Shown piece by piece: positions 38,804-48,910 of a DNA stretch of 64,000 nt. The stretch comes from Variovorax sp. S12S4. GTDB lineage: Bacteria > Pseudomonadota > Gammaproteobacteria > Burkholderiales > Burkholderiaceae_C. The stretch is taken from positions 5,247,001 to 5,311,000 of the forward strand of contig NZ_JALPKR020000002.1 of assembly GCF_023195515.1 (NCBI RefSeq), in the 5' to 3' direction. Positions within the stretch are counted from its first letter, which is position 1. Every line of letters starts with the position of its first letter. The position numbers and the translations under genes are program-made. The notes below the pieces were generated by a model that was given only the letters and a program-made list of their open reading frames with translations, did not search any database and was not told the DNA's origin.

Positions 38804-38930
38804 CGTTGTCTCCTGAGAACTAAAGAAAACCTGACTTGGGCCTGAGCCGCTATCATGCGCCGCCCCGCTGTCAGTTGGCTGTCCGCTGGACTGGGGAAAA
38901 CACCGAAGTACCATTCCCCCACCTCACCCC

Positions 38931-39611
38931 ATGAAGCTGCTGCTGGTCGAAGACGATCCCTCGATGCAGGTCACCCTGCAGCGCGCCCTCGCCCGCAGCA
39001 AGATCGACGTGCGCATCTGCGGCGACGGCGCGCTGGCCGTCGAGCAATGGCGCGAGCTGGAGCCCGACGTGGTGGCGCTCGACCTGAGCCTGCCCAACCT
39101 GGACGGCCTCCAGGTGCTGGCCCAGGCCCGTGCCGCCGGGCTGCGCACGCCCGTGCTGCTGCTGACCGCCCGCGGCACGGTGGGCGACCGCATCATGGGC
39201 CTGAACGCCGGGGCCGACGACTACCTGCCCAAGCCGTTTGACCTGGACGAACTCGAAGCCCGCATCCGGGCGTTGCGCCGGCGCCACCAAAATGCCGGCC
39301 CCGACATGGGCCTCAACCCCCAGGAGGTGGGCGGGCTGCGCTTCGAGCCCGAAAGCGGCGCCGTCTACCACCGCGGCGGCATTTTGGAACTCACGCCGCG
39401 CGAACTGGCGCTGCTCAAGGCGCTGATGATGAAACCGGGCCACGCCGTGAGCAAGGAGCGCCTGTTCGAACTGGTGTTTCCGGGCGAAACCGATGTGCAG
39501 TACGAAGCCGTGGAGGTGGTGGTGTACCGCCTTCGCAAGAAGCTGGCGGGCACGGGCGCGGCGTTGATGACGCTGCGCGGGCTGGGCTACCTCTTGCGCG
39601 CCGAACCATGA
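38931..39611 (+). CDS. tctD: Response regulator TctD, OmpR type
   Basis: Transcription activator of tctCBA, 226 residues: receiver domain with phospho-acceptor Asp51 (VVALDLSLPNLDG), acidic pocket EDD at 7-9 and Lys in DDYLPKPFD, then a winged-helix OmpR/PhoB DNA-binding domain (ELTPRELALLKALM to TLRGLGYLL). It is divergent from tctC with a 127-base gap that should hold its binding sites. The ATGA overlap couples it to the kinase. Confidence 0.94.
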   Translation: MKLLLVEDDPSMQVTLQRALARSKIDVRICGDGALAVEQWRELEPDVVALDLSLPNLDGLQVLAQARAAGLRTPVLLLTARGTVGDRIMGLNAGADDYLPKPFDLDELEARIRALRRRHQNAGPDMGLNPQEVGGLRFEPESGAVYHRGGILELTPRELALLKALMMKPGHAVSKERLFELVFPGETDVQYEAVEVVVYRLRKKLAGTGAALMTLRGLGYLLRAEP

Positions 39612-41029
39612 AGAAGGCCTTGTCGCTGCGCGCGAGGCTGCTGTTCGGCATTCTCGCGCCGGTGGCGCTGTTCATTGTGATCAACAGCGTGAGCCTGTAC
39701 CGGCAGAGCCTGGCGGCGGCCACCACGGCCTACGACCGTACCCTGCTCGCCTCGGCCAAGACCATCGGCGAGCAGCTCGACGTGGAAGGCTACGACGAAG
39801 CGGCGCGACTGCGCGCCATCGTTCCCTATTCCGCGCTTGAAGCCTTCGAGGCCGACAACCGCAGCCGGCTTTTTTATCGCGTTTCCGCGCTCGATGGCGA
39901 GATGGTTTCGGGCTTTGCCGAACTGCCGTTCTGGCGCGGCCAAATTCCTGACCGCGGGGCCTATTCGGCGCTGGTCGACTTCTACGACGCACGTTTTCGC
40001 AACCAGCCGGTGCGGGTGGCAGTGTTGCTGCAACCCGTCGCCAGCGCCAAGGGCCGCGGCATGGCGGTGGTGCAGGTGGCCGAAACCCTCGAGTTGCGCG
40101 AGACGCTGGTGCGCAAGCTGCTCACCGACATGCTGTGGCGCCAGCTGCTGCTGATGGGCGTGATCGCGCTGGTTACCGTGCTCGTGGTGCAACGCGCCAC
40201 GCGTCCCGTGCGGGAGCTCGGCGAGGCCATCGAGAAGCGCGCGGCCGACGACCTCTCGCCCATCGATGCACCCGATGCGCCGCGCGAACTGCGCCCGCTG
40301 GTCGATGCCACCACCGAGGTCATGGGCCGGCTGCAGCGCCTGCTCGACCACCAGAAGCGCTTTGTGCGCGACAGCGCTCATCAGTTGCGCACGCCGCTGG
40401 CGGTGCTGAAGGCGCAGGTGCAGTCAGCACGGCGCGGCGACGTGGCGCCCGAACAGGCCCTGAGCGAGATCAGCCAGACCGTGGAGCGCGCCACGACGCT
40501 CGCCAACCAGATGCTTTCGCTCGCCAAGGTGGAGCAATTGCGCCAGCAGCCTGAATCGGTTCCGCTGGAGCTGGGCGAAGTGGTGCGGCAGATTGCGTTG
40601 GATCTCTCGCCGCTCATCGCCGACAAGGCGCTGGACTTCGAACTGGCCGTGGACCAGCCTGTGACGGTGCGCGCGCACCGCTGGATGCTGCAGGAGCTCA
40701 CGCGCAACCTGCTGCACAACGCCATCAAGCAGAGCCCCCGGGGCGGTGCTCTTTCGGTAATGGTCCAGTCCACCGGCGGCGAAGCAGTGTTGACGGTGCG
40801 CGACGAAGGCCCCGGCATTTCGGCCGAGCTTCGCCAGCGCCTGTTCGCCCCGTTCTCCGCCGGCGACACCGGCAGCGGCTCCGGGCTGGGCCTGGCCATC
40901 TGCCGCGAAATCGTGCTGGCGCTCGGCGGCCGCATCAACCTCGACAACCGCGGCGTGCAGGAAAATTCCGCACAGGTGGTCGGGCTCGACGCTGTCGTGC
41001 GGCTCCCTGTCTACCACCACAATTCCTGA
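39608..41029 (+). CDS. tctE: Sensor histidine kinase TctE
   Basis: Membrane sensor kinase of 473 residues. The first helix is near 9-30 and the periplasmic sensor (about 31-178) contains the TctE-like N-domain (DRTLLASAKTIGEQLDVEGY). The second helix is near 179-195, then a HAMP-like linker, an H-box with His258 in RDSAHQLRTPLAVLKAQVQ, N-box LLHNAIKQSP, and G-boxes DEGPGIS and SGLGLAICREI. It probably detects external carboxylates and phosphorylates TctD. Confidence 0.94.
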   Translation: MKKALSLRARLLFGILAPVALFIVINSVSLYRQSLAAATTAYDRTLLASAKTIGEQLDVEGYDEAARLRAIVPYSALEAFEADNRSRLFYRVSALDGEMVSGFAELPFWRGQIPDRGAYSALVDFYDARFRNQPVRVAVLLQPVASAKGRGMAVVQVAETLELRETLVRKLLTDMLWRQLLLMGVIALVTVLVVQRATRPVRELGEAIEKRAADDLSPIDAPDAPRELRPLVDATTEVMGRLQRLLDHQKRFVRDSAHQLRTPLAVLKAQVQSARRGDVAPEQALSEISQTVERATTLANQMLSLAKVEQLRQQPESVPLELGEVVRQIALDLSPLIADKALDFELAVDQPVTVRAHRWMLQELTRNLLHNAIKQSPRGGALSVMVQSTGGEAVLTVRDEGPGISAELRQRLFAPFSAGDTGSGSGLGLAICREIVLALGGRINLDNRGVQENSAQVVGLDAVVRLPVYHHNS

Positions 41030-41031
41030 AT

Positions 41032-41466
41032 ATGGATCGCTTGCGCATCGACAAATGGCTTTGGGCCGCCCGCTTCTTCAAGACGCGGTCGCTGGCCGCG
41101 GAAGAGATCGGCAAGAACCGTGTGCAGGTGAACGGCGACGTTGCCAAGGCGTCCCGCGAGGTCAAGGCGGGCGACACCGTGGCCATCCGCCTGGGCGCTG
41201 TAACGCGGACTGTGCTGGTGCGCGGCCTGAGCGGTCAGCGCGGGCCAGCGCCGGTGGCGCAGCAGCTCTATGAAGAGACGGCGGAGAGCATCGCCGCGCA
41301 GGCCGCCGCGCGCGAACAGCGCCGCATGGGCAGCGAACCGGCGCTGGCCATCGAGCAGGGCCGGCCAACCAAGCGCGACCGGCGGGAGCTCGACGGCGCG
41401 GCGCGCCACGCCGATTGGGACAACCGCTGGAGCGCATCCATCGATCCGGATGAGTCCGACCGCTGA
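41032..41466 (+). CDS. hslR: RNA-binding S4-domain heat-shock protein Hsp15
   Basis: Small S4-domain protein of 144 residues. Its N-terminus MDRLRIDKWLWAARFFKTRS and the NRVQVNGDVAKASREVKAGD segment are diagnostic of Hsp15, which rescues stalled 50S subunits carrying nascent chains. The C-terminal part is basic and disordered. It begins two bases after the tctE stop, so it is probably read through from tctDE. Confidence 0.93.
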   Translation: MDRLRIDKWLWAARFFKTRSLAAEEIGKNRVQVNGDVAKASREVKAGDTVAIRLGAVTRTVLVRGLSGQRGPAPVAQQLYEETAESIAAQAAAREQRRMGSEPALAIEQGRPTKRDRRELDGAARHADWDNRWSASIDPDESDR

Positions 41467-41511
41467 CCGCCGATCGCGTACGCTGCGTGCTTTTGCACGG
41501 AGCTCCGGTTC

Positions 41512-42318
41512 ATGGCCAGCCTTAAAAAATACCGCGTCGGCAGCAGCTTCCAACTCTCGCAGGTGAGCCCCGGCGACACGCCGTTTCTCGAGGGCAACGA
41601 AGCCGCGCAAGTCGCCGAAATAGACGAACTGGCGGGCGAACTCGACGAAATGCAGGACTTGCTGCATGCCGAAGGCCGTCGCAAGGTTCTGCTGGTGCTG
41701 CAAGGCATGGACACCAGCGGCAAGGACGGCACCGTGCGATGGGTCTTTTCGCGCACCTCTCCGCTCGGCGTTCGCGTGACAGCCTTCAAGGCGCCCACTG
41801 ACGACGAACGCGCGCGCGACTATCTCTGGCGCTGCCACGCGGTCGTGCCGCGCACAGGCGAAATCGCGGTATGGAACCGCAGCCATTACGAAGACGTGCT
41901 GGTGCCGGTGGTCGAAGGCTGGATCGACAAGGCCGAGGCCAAGCGGCGCTATGCGCAGATCAACGACTTCGAGCGCCTGCTGGTCGAAACCGGCACGGTG
42001 GTCGTCAGGTGCATGCTGCACATCGACAAGGAGGAACAGCGCGAACGCCTTCAGGCCCGAATCGATACGCCCGGCAAGCAATGGAAGTTCAGCATGGGCG
42101 ACCTCGAGGTGCGCACCAAGTGGAGCGCCTACCAGCAGGCCTACGACAAGGCGCTGCGCGCCACTTCCACGGACCACGCGCCCTGGTATGTGATTCCCGC
42201 CAACCACAAGCGGCACCGCAATCTCATGATTGCCAAGCTGCTCATGAAGACCCTGCGCGAAATGAAGCTCAAGGCGCCGGCCGCGGACCCTGCGCTGAAG
42301 GGGATGATCATCAAGTGA
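41512..42318 (+). CDS. ppk2: Polyphosphate kinase 2 family protein
   Basis: Polyphosphate:nucleotide phosphotransferase of 268 residues. Walker A is GMDTSGKDGT (65-74), the Walker B/lid region is WNRSHYEDVLVPVVEGWI, and FSMGDLEVRTKWSAYQQAY follows. The length and the single kinase domain place it with short PPK2 enzymes (class I or III), which make nucleoside di- or triphosphates from polyphosphate. The class cannot be decided by eye. It starts 45 bases after hslR. Confidence 0.9.
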   Translation: MASLKKYRVGSSFQLSQVSPGDTPFLEGNEAAQVAEIDELAGELDEMQDLLHAEGRRKVLLVLQGMDTSGKDGTVRWVFSRTSPLGVRVTAFKAPTDDERARDYLWRCHAVVPRTGEIAVWNRSHYEDVLVPVVEGWIDKAEAKRRYAQINDFERLLVETGTVVVRCMLHIDKEEQRERLQARIDTPGKQWKFSMGDLEVRTKWSAYQQAYDKALRATSTDHAPWYVIPANHKRHRNLMIAKLLMKTLREMKLKAPAADPALKGMIIK

Positions 42319-42367
42319 TCGGGCGGGCGCAGGCCGTCGGCGCACGCGGCGCCGCGGCCATCGAGGG

Positions 42368-43036
42368 TCAGGAGCGGCGAACGGCCGACTGGCCCAGCAC
42401 GCGGCACTTGCCGAATTCGCAGCGCACGGCCCAGGTTGCGCCGTTCGAGCACGGCACGCTGTAGGCCTCGTAGCCGGGGCCCTTGGCCGTCAGCTCCGCG
42501 CGCGGCTGGATGCTGCACCGCCCGGCCTTCGCGACGACTTCGGCGTTGTAGGTGTCCACGCCGGTGCGACGCGGCGCCATCACGACTTCGGGATTGAAGG
42601 AGTGGCCGTAGAAGGTGTCGCGCACGTTCGGGTCGAGGTTGTGATATCCGCGCTTCGCCATGCAGTGCACGATTGCGACCTGCTGGTGCTCGGCAATCAC
42701 GCTCGCATCGGGCTGGTAGCTCATGTCGATTGCGGCAGCCGCAATACCGCCCTTGGCAGCAGCCACCACGATGCCCTGCCCGTGCACCACGGCCAAGCCC
42801 AAGCCCAGCGCCAGCCACATGGCATCACCCGATTCGCTGCGCGCGGTGATCCGCGTCGCCGCGGTGCGGCAATCGGCCACGTCGCTGTCGTATCGGGCCT
42901 TGTCGACGCCTTCCATGGCCACCATGGGCACATAGGAAAGCCCCGACCCTGTTCCAGGCTCCGTCGGTGTCGGCGGCGTGCTGACGCACCCGGCCAATGC
43001 AACAACGGCGCACACGACGCTCAGCAGCAGCTTCAT
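42368..43036 (-). CDS. Putative lipoprotein with glycine-zipper segment
   Basis: A 222-residue exported protein with lipobox LAGC (Cys17), then a linker rich in Pro and Thr, a glycine-zipper-like hydrophobic segment GLAVVHGQGIVVAAAKGGIA near 80-100, and a Cys-containing C-terminal domain (RCEFGKCRVLG). Proteins with such zippers are often cell-envelope associated. I do not recognise a named family. It converges on ppk2. Confidence 0.85.
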   Translation of the reverse strand: MKLLLSVVCAVVALAGCVSTPPTPTEPGTGSGLSYVPMVAMEGVDKARYDSDVADCRTAATRITARSESGDAMWLALGLGLAVVHGQGIVVAAAKGGIAAAAIDMSYQPDASVIAEHQQVAIVHCMAKRGYHNLDPNVRDTFYGHSFNPEVVMAPRRTGVDTYNAEVVAKAGRCSIQPRAELTAKGPGYEAYSVPCSNGATWAVRCEFGKCRVLGQSAVRRS

Positions 43037-43325
43037 GGAGATTCCCTCGTCCTCTTCGCGATAGTTCGGCCGATTTAACCATACAGATGGTTACTTTTGC
43101 CCCAGATTTGTCGCAAAGCTGCTACGGATCAAATGGTTGTACGAGATTTATTTACGCCCATTTCTGATCTCGGCATATCAATGCTCCAGCTCGCAAGTTG
43201 CGATGCTGGGCGCCACCGCGCTGCTCGCCTCCTCTCAGTTGATTCGGCTCACCCCGGGAGAAGACCCAACTCGGGCATTCACGCGGCGAGGGCGAAGGAC
43301 CTTGAGGCATCGGAAAACGCAGACG

Positions 43326-43347
43326 AAAAAAAAGCCGCCGATGGCTT
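43326..43347 (-). terminator. Second rho-independent terminator after tRNA-Ser
   Basis: On the minus strand a 5-base stem AAGCC with GGCTT, 6-base loop, followed by eight T. It backs up the stronger terminator at 43380-43413. Confidence 0.6.
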
Positions 43348-43379
43348 CAAAGCCATGCTGGCAGCATTTCCCAAGCATG

Positions 43380-43413
43380 AAAAAAGCCCTGTCAATCCGA
43401 AGATCAACAGGGC
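43380..43413 (-). terminator. Strong rho-independent terminator after tRNA-Ser
   Basis: On the minus strand GCCCTGT pairs with ACAGGGC. The inner TGATC/GATTG pairs close a TTCG tetraloop, and a TTTTTT run follows. It ends the lysC-tRNA-Ser transcript. Confidence 0.9.
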
Positions 43414-43423
43414 TTCATCAGCT

Positions 43424-43516
43424 TGGCGGAACCGGAGGGATTCGAACCCTCGATGAGGCTCTACACCCCATACTCCCTTAGCAGGGGAGCACCTTCGGCC
43501 ACTCGGTCACAGTTCC
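43424..43516 (-). tRNA. tRNA-Ser (anticodon GCU)
   Basis: A 93-base class II tRNA on the minus strand: acceptor arms GGAACTG and CGGTTCC, anticodon loop CTGCTAA with GCT, long variable arm TATGGGGTGTAGAGCCTCAT, T loop GGTTCGAATCC. The 3' CCA (tgg at 43424-43426) is encoded. It reads AGC and AGU and lies 26 bases after lysC. Confidence 0.97.
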
Positions 43517-43542
43517 TGAAAGAAGCCGAGATTATGCCACTG

Positions 43543-44811
43543 TCAGGCGGCAGGTTGGTCCAGATCGAAGGCTTTGTGCAACGCGCGCACGGCCAATTCC
43601 ATATATTTTTCGTCGATGACGACCGAGGTCTTGATCTCGCTGGTCGAAATCATCTGGATGTTGATGCCCTCTTCGCTCAACACGCGGAACATCTTGCTGG
43701 CCACGCCCACGTGGCTGCGCATGCCGATGCCGACGATGCTGACCTTGCAGATCTTGGTGTCGCCCACGATCTCGGTCGCGCCCAGCGAGGGCATGACCTT
43801 CGACTGCAGCAGGTCGACCGTCTTCGCATACTCGTTGCGGTGCACGGTAAAGCTGAAGTCGGTGCGGCCGTCCTTGCTGAGGTTCTGGATGATCACATCG
43901 ACTTCGATGTTGGCGTCCGCCACGGCACCGAGGATGTGATACGCGATGCCCGGCTTGTCGGGCACGCCCAGCACCGAGATCTTGGCTTCGTCGCGGTTGA
44001 AAGCGATGCCGGATACGACGGCTTGTTCCATGTTTTCGTCTTCCTCGAAAGTGATCAGCGTGCCGGACTTGGCTTCTTCATTGATGTCGATGTCCCAGGG
44101 CGTGAAGCTCGAAAGCACGCGCAGGGGCACCTTGTACTTGCCGGCGAATTCCACCGAGCGGATTTGCAGCACCTTCGAGCCCAGGCTCGCCATTTCGAGC
44201 ATCTCTTCGAAGCTCACGGTCGAGAGGCGGCGCGCATCGGGCTCCACGCGCGGGTCGGTCGTATAAACGCCGTCCACGTCGGTATAGATCAGGCACTCGT
44301 GCGCCTTCATGGCGGCCGCAATGGCCACGGCCGAGGTGTCGCTGCCGCCGCGGCCCAGCGTAGTGATGTTGCCGCTGTCGTCCACACCCTGGAAGCCGGT
44401 GATGACGACCACCTTGCCAGCATCCAGGTCGGCGCGCACGCGTTCGTCGTCGATGCTCTCGATGCGGGCCTTGGTGTACGAGTTGTCGGTGCGCACCGAC
44501 ACTTGCCAGCCCGCGTAGCTCACGGCTTCCATGCCTTCGGCCTGCAACGCAATGGCCAGCAGCGCGGACGAAGCTTGTTCGCCGGTCGAGGCGAGCATGT
44601 CGAGTTCGCGGCCGTGGGCGTCGCTGGGTTTGCTCGGGGCCAGCTCTTTGGCAAGGCCGAGCAGGCGATTGGTTTCGCCGCTCATGGCACTCGGGACCAC
44701 GATCATCTGGTGGCCGGCGCGCGCCCACTTGGCGACGCGCTTGGCGACATTCTTGATGCGCTCGGTCGAGCCCATCGACGTACCGCCGTATTTGTGAACG
44801 ATCAATGCCAT
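43543..44811 (-). CDS. lysC: Aspartate kinase
   Basis: First enzyme of lysine, threonine and methionine synthesis. It has 422 residues, starting MALIVHKYGGTSMGS. The amino-acid kinase domain carries the catalytic TLGRGGSDTSAVAIAAA and the ligand segment YTDVDGVYTTDPR, and two C-terminal ACT domains (SVLGVPDKPGIAYHILGAVA and KVSIVGIGMRSHVGVASKMF) confer feedback control. It is monofunctional, without a homoserine dehydrogenase domain. It follows tilS in a minus-strand run. Confidence 0.96.
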   Translation of the reverse strand: MALIVHKYGGTSMGSTERIKNVAKRVAKWARAGHQMIVVPSAMSGETNRLLGLAKELAPSKPSDAHGRELDMLASTGEQASSALLAIALQAEGMEAVSYAGWQVSVRTDNSYTKARIESIDDERVRADLDAGKVVVITGFQGVDDSGNITTLGRGGSDTSAVAIAAAMKAHECLIYTDVDGVYTTDPRVEPDARRLSTVSFEEMLEMASLGSKVLQIRSVEFAGKYKVPLRVLSSFTPWDIDINEEAKSGTLITFEEDENMEQAVVSGIAFNRDEAKISVLGVPDKPGIAYHILGAVADANIEVDVIIQNLSKDGRTDFSFTVHRNEYAKTVDLLQSKVMPSLGATEIVGDTKICKVSIVGIGMRSHVGVASKMFRVLSEEGINIQMISTSEIKTSVVIDEKYMELAVRALHKAFDLDQPAA

Positions 44812-44879
44812 GGGTGAATTCAGAGAAAAAGAAAGGGGCCGCTGCACTCCCGAGTGCCAACGCGGCGCCCTGCAAGCCG

Positions 44880-45856
44880 TCAGCGCGAAGCCTTGGGCGA
44901 GGGCCTGGAATTGTACCAATGCAGAAAATCGCCCCGCCGCTCGACGAAACCGTTGGCCACCTTGAGGTGGATGCGATGGCCGCGCGTGGTGCAGGCCTGC
45001 AACTGGCTCAGCAATTGGTCGAGCTGCGCCGTGCTGGGGGCGCAGCCGTGCGCCTGCATCAGCCAGTGCCGCAGCACGTTGGCTTGGCGCGCCTGCGAAA
45101 GCAGCCGCAGCGCGGCAATGCGCGGCGGGTCGCCCACCACGCCCAAGTCTTGCGCCGCCAGTTCGCCCAGCAGTTCCTGTGCCTGCGCGGCATGGCCGAT
45201 GCTGCGGGTGAAGGTGGAACGGAACTGCGGAAAAGCCTGCGCCAGCGCGGGCAACAGCACGGCGCGGATCCGGTTGCGGGTGTAGCGCTCGTCCTGGTTG
45301 GTCGGATCCTCGATCCAGGGCAGGTCGAGGCCTTTCAGCCAGGCACGGATATCCGAGCCGGGCACGCCCAGCAGCGGTCGGTAAATGTCGAGTCCATTGC
45401 GCCGCGCATGGGCCGGCATGGCCGCGAGGCCCGGCAGTCCCGCCCCCTGGACAAGGCGAGCAGCAATGTCTCGACCTGATCATCTGCGTGGTGCCCAAGA
45501 ACTATCGATTTGATCGCGCCGGCCGGTTCGGCCGAGCCGGCCATCGCTGCGAAGGCCTCGTAGCGGGCCCGCCGTGCCGCGTCTTCAGGACTGTCGCCCT
45601 GCGCATGCCGAGCGTTGACGCGATGAACGACCAGCGGCACACCGAGCCGCTCGCACACCGCAGCGCAATGCCGCTCGAAATCGTCGGCTGCGGCTTGCAG
45701 CCCGTGGTGTACGTGAAAGGCGACCACCTGCCCCGGCCAGGCCGATGCGCAAGCGGCCAGCAAGGCGGTGGAATCCGCCCCACCGCTGAAGCCCACCGCC
45801 AGCGGCAGCTGCGCCGGCTCGAACGCGGCCATCGCGCGTTCGAAGGCTTCGTTCAT
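44880..45856 (-). CDS. tilS: tRNA(Ile)-lysidine synthetase, one-base deletion mid-gene
   Basis: Essential enzyme that converts the wobble C of the AUA-reading tRNA-Ile to lysidine. The N-terminal PP-loop ATPase motif SGGADS (24-29) and VLGHHADDQVETLLLALSRG are in one frame from ATG 45856. The body after GLPGLAAMPAHARRNGLDIY, including RYTRNRIRAVLLP, is in another. The break is at C5, 45443-45447. A sixth G on the coding strand restores SRGAGLPGL and a 325-residue protein. It sits 11 bases after accA. Because the gene is essential, an assembly error is likely. Confidence 0.93.
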
Positions 45857-45867
45857 GGGGCGCTTGC

Positions 45868-46848
45868 TTATCTGCCGGTGTCGGCCTTGGTGTCGTTGAA
45901 GCGCCCGTAGCTTTGCAGGCGTTCGTAGCGGCGATCCAGCAGTTCCTTCGGCTTCAGGTCGCTGACCTGGCGGAAGGCGTCGTTGAGGGCGCGCTTGAGA
46001 AAAGCGGCCATCTGGCGATGGTCGCGGTGCGCGCCGCCGACCGGCTCGTTCACGATCTTGTCGACCAGGCCCAGGGCCTTCAGGCGGTGCGCGGTAATGC
46101 CGAGGGCATCGGCCGCTTCCTGCGCCTTGTCGCTGGTCTTCCAGAGAATGGAAGCGCAGCCTTCGGGGCTGATGACCGAGTAGATGGAGTACTGCAGCAT
46201 CAGGAGCTGGTCGCCCACCGAGATGGCGAGTGCGCCGCCAGAGCCACCTTCACCGATGATGGTGACGATGATTGGCACTTCGAGCTGCGCCATTTCATAA
46301 ATGTTGCGGCCGATGGCTTCGGATTGGCCGCGCTCCTCGGCATCAATGCCTGGGTAGGCGCCGGGCGTATCGACGAAGGTGAAGACCGGCAGCTTGAACT
46401 TCTCGGCCGTCTTCATGAGCCGCAATGCCTTGCGGTAGCCCTCGGGCTTGCTCATGCCGAAGTTGCGCGCGGTGCGCTCCCTGGTGTCGCGCCCCTTCTG
46501 GTGGCCCAACACCATGCAGGGCGTGCCATTGAAGCGCGCAAGCCCGCCGACGATCGAAAGGTCGTCCGAGAAATGCCGGTCGCCATGCAGCTCGACGAAG
46601 TCGGTGAAGATTTCGTTGACGTAGTCGAGCGTGTACGGGCGCTCCGGATGCCGCGCGATCTTGGTGATCTGCCAGGGCGTCAGGTCGCTGTAGATGTCTT
46701 TGGTGAGCTGCTGGCTTTTCTTGCCCAGCTGGTCGATTTCCTCCGAGATGTCGACCGCCGATTCGGTCTGTACATAGCGCAGTTCTTCGATCTTGGATTC
46801 GAGTTCAGCAATGGGCTGCTCGAAGTCGAGGAAGGTTCGTTTCGCCAA
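45868..46848 (-). CDS. accA: Acetyl-CoA carboxylase, carboxyltransferase alpha subunit
   Basis: Alpha subunit of the carboxyltransferase that makes malonyl-CoA for fatty acid synthesis, 326 residues: [19 protein letters not shown] at the start, [19 protein letters not shown], and the CoA/carboxybiotin-binding [19 protein letters not shown]. The start is a TTG at 46848 with AGGAG seven bases upstream. The upstream open frame to 46959 overlaps the glycosylase and lacks family similarity. It is part of the cysS-to-lysC run. Confidence 0.95.
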   Translation of the reverse strand: MAKRTFLDFEQPIAELESKIEELRYVQTESAVDISEEIDQLGKKSQQLTKDIYSDLTPWQITKIARHPERPYTLDYVNEIFTDFVELHGDRHFSDDLSIVGGLARFNGTPCMVLGHQKGRDTRERTARNFGMSKPEGYRKALRLMKTAEKFKLPVFTFVDTPGAYPGIDAEERGQSEAIGRNIYEMAQLEVPIIVTIIGEGGSGGALAISVGDQLLMLQYSIYSVISPEGCASILWKTSDKAQEAADALGITAHRLKALGLVDKIVNEPVGGAHRDHRQMAAFLKRALNDAFRQVSDLKPKELLDRRYERLQSYGRFNDTKADTGR

Positions 46849-46864
46849 CGTCTTCTCCTGTTGT

Positions 46865-47536
46865 TCAGTATGCGACCGGTACCGGGTCGAGCGAGCGCCA
46901 AATATACCAAGTTGCCACACTGCAAAATGGTGCCCAGGCCACGGCAACGTCGCGGGCATCGCTGCGGCTCACGGGATCGCCCGAAAAATAGTTCACGCTG
47001 ATGCCGTTGAGCAGGCCCAGGTCGTCCACGGGCAGCACATTGGGCCGCATCAGGTGAAAGATGAGGAACATTTCGGCCGTCCAGCGGCCAATGCCGCGGA
47101 TGGCGACGAGCTCTTCGATGATGAGCTCGTCCGACATGTCCTTCCAGGCGTCGACGTGCACCGCACCGGAATCGAAATGAATGGCCAGGTCGACCAAATA
47201 TTCGACCTTGCGCGCCGACAGCCCCGCCGCGCGCATGTCGTCGACCTTGAGCTTGAGCACGTTGGCCGGGGTTAGCTTGCGCGGCAGCACCGCGAACTTG
47301 TCCCACACCGTTTGCGCGGCCTTCACCGAAATCTGCTGGCCCACGATGCTGCGCGCGAGCGTAGTGAATGCGTCGCCGCGCGACTCGAGGCAGGCATCGC
47401 CGAATTTCGGGATCAACCGCTTCATCACGCGGTCCTTCTTGGCCAGGTGCTTGCAGGCCTCCTCCCAATAGTCGGGCGTGAAGATCTGGACGCTCGATTT
47501 CCTGGTTGCAGGCATGGGGTTGGTGGTTCCGTTCAC
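46865..47536 (-). CDS. DNA-3-methyladenine glycosylase 2 family protein (AlkA-like)
   Basis: Base-excision repair glycosylase of up to 223 residues. The helix-hairpin-helix is [19 protein letters not shown] (about 145-163), followed by the catalytic aspartate (Asp172) in LPVDDLGL, and [19 protein letters not shown] earlier. It lacks the N-terminal TBP-like domain of E. coli AlkA and so resembles the short archaeal/AlkA-2 type. A GTG at 47536 overlaps the cysS stop (GTGA). An ATG at 47515 is the alternative start. Confidence 0.92.
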   Translation of the reverse strand: MNGTTNPMPATRKSSVQIFTPDYWEEACKHLAKKDRVMKRLIPKFGDACLESRGDAFTTLARSIVGQQISVKAAQTVWDKFAVLPRKLTPANVLKLKVDDMRAAGLSARKVEYLVDLAIHFDSGAVHVDAWKDMSDELIIEELVAIRGIGRWTAEMFLIFHLMRPNVLPVDDLGLLNGISVNYFSGDPVSRSDARDVAVAWAPFCSVATWYIWRSLDPVPVAY

Positions 47537-48910
47537 TGCGCTGCGGCCCAGGTCGTGCCGGTGGGCGAATCCTTGAGCACGATGCCCTGCGCCAGGAGGT
47601 CGTTGCGAATGCGGTCGGCCTCGGCAAAGTTCTTTGCGGCCTTGGCGGCTGCGCGCTGCGCAATCAGCACCTGGATTGCGGCATCGTCGAGACTGCTGCC
47701 CGCTTGCAGAAACGCCTTGGGATCACCTTGGAGCAGCCCCAGCGTACCGCCGAGCACCTTGAGAAGCCCGGCGGTTTCCGCGGACTGCGTACGGTGGACT
47801 CCCGTGGCCAATTCAAACAGGATTGCAATGGCCCCAGGCGTGCCGAAGTCTTCATCCATCGCAGCCTTGAAAGCAGCTGCGTGCGGGTTCGTCCAGTCAA
47901 GCGCGACTGGCGCGGGGGTAACCAGGTCCAGCGCCGTGTAAAGGCGCTTGAGCGAGTTGCGGGCGTCGGTCAGATGCGCATCGCTGTAGTTGAGCGCGCT
48001 GCGATAGTGCGTGCGAACGAGGAAGAAGCGCAGGCTTTCGGCGTCGTACTTCTGGAGCACCTCGCGGATGGTGAAGAAATTGCCCAGGCTCTTGGACATT
48101 TTTTTCGTTGTCCACGCGCACGAAGCCGTTGTGCACCCAGAAGCGGGACAGCGGCTTGCCGTGGGCGCCCTCGCTTTGCGCAATTTCATTCTCGTGGTGC
48201 GGAAACTGAAGGTCCGCCCCGCCTCCATGGATATCGAAGGTTTCACCAAGCGTGGCGCAACTCATCGCGGAGCATTCGATATGCCAACCCGGGCGGCCGG
48301 TGCCGAAGGGGCTGTCCCACTTGGCATCGTCGGGCTCGGATGGCTTGGCTGCCTTCCAGAGCACGAAGTCGAGGGGGTCCTGCTTGCCCTCGAGCACTGC
48401 GACGCGTTCGCCGGCATGCAATTCGTCGAGCGACTTTCCCGACAGCTTTCCGTACCCGGGAAACTTGCGCACCGCATAGTTCACGTCGCCGTCGGGCGAG
48501 CGATAGGCCAGCCCCTTGCGCTCCAGCGTCTCGATGATGCCGAGCATTTGCGGAACGTACTCCGTCGCACGCGGCTCCAGAGTGGGAGGTTCGATGCCAA
48601 GCGCGCCGATGTCTTCGTGCATGGCGGCAATGACTTCATCAGTCAGTTGGCGAATCGTGATGCCACGCTGCACCGCGCGAGCAATGATCTTGTCGTCGAT
48701 ATCGGTGATGTTTCGCACGTAGGTCACGGCGTAGTCGCTCGCTCGCAGCCAACGCTGCACCACGTCGAAGGCCATCATCATGCGGGCATGACCGATGTGG
48801 CACAGGTCATAGACCGTCATGCCGCACACGTACATGCGCACCCGGCCCGGTTGCAATGGGGAGAACTCCTCCAGTTCACGCGAAAGCGTGTTGTAGATGC
48901 GCAGACTCAT
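47533..48910 (-). CDS. cysS: Cysteinyl-tRNA synthetase, one-base insertion at KMSKS
   Basis: Class I synthetase that charges tRNA-Cys. The N-terminal frame from ATG 48910 shows the zinc/HIGH region [27 protein letters not shown] and [20 protein letters not shown]. At RVDNEK the frame shifts, exactly before [16 protein letters not shown], which continues in another frame to the stop at 47533. The A7 run (T7 at 48099-48105) should be A6. Repair gives 458 residues, the family length. The gene is essential, so the break is almost certainly not biological. Confidence 0.95.

Larger units (their letters stand above)
43037..43423. other. Non-coding gap between lipoprotein gene and tRNA-Ser
   Basis: About 390 bases with no credible gene. 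An open frame across 43097-43456 runs into the tRNA and overlaps both terminators, so I reject it. The right part holds the two terminators listed separately. The left part holds the lipoprotein promoter region, with an AT-richer stretch near 43080-43160. Confidence 0.6.

Noticed and set aside
43097..43456. 119-codon plus-strand frame before tRNA-Ser
   Set aside because: It crosses two terminators and enters the tRNA, has no ribosome site and no recognisable protein pattern.
47533..48910. cysS, tilS and lpxH as true pseudogenes
   Set aside because: Each is essential in most relatives, each has one or two single-base indels (mostly at short homopolymers), and repair restores exact family length, so assembly error is the better explanation.
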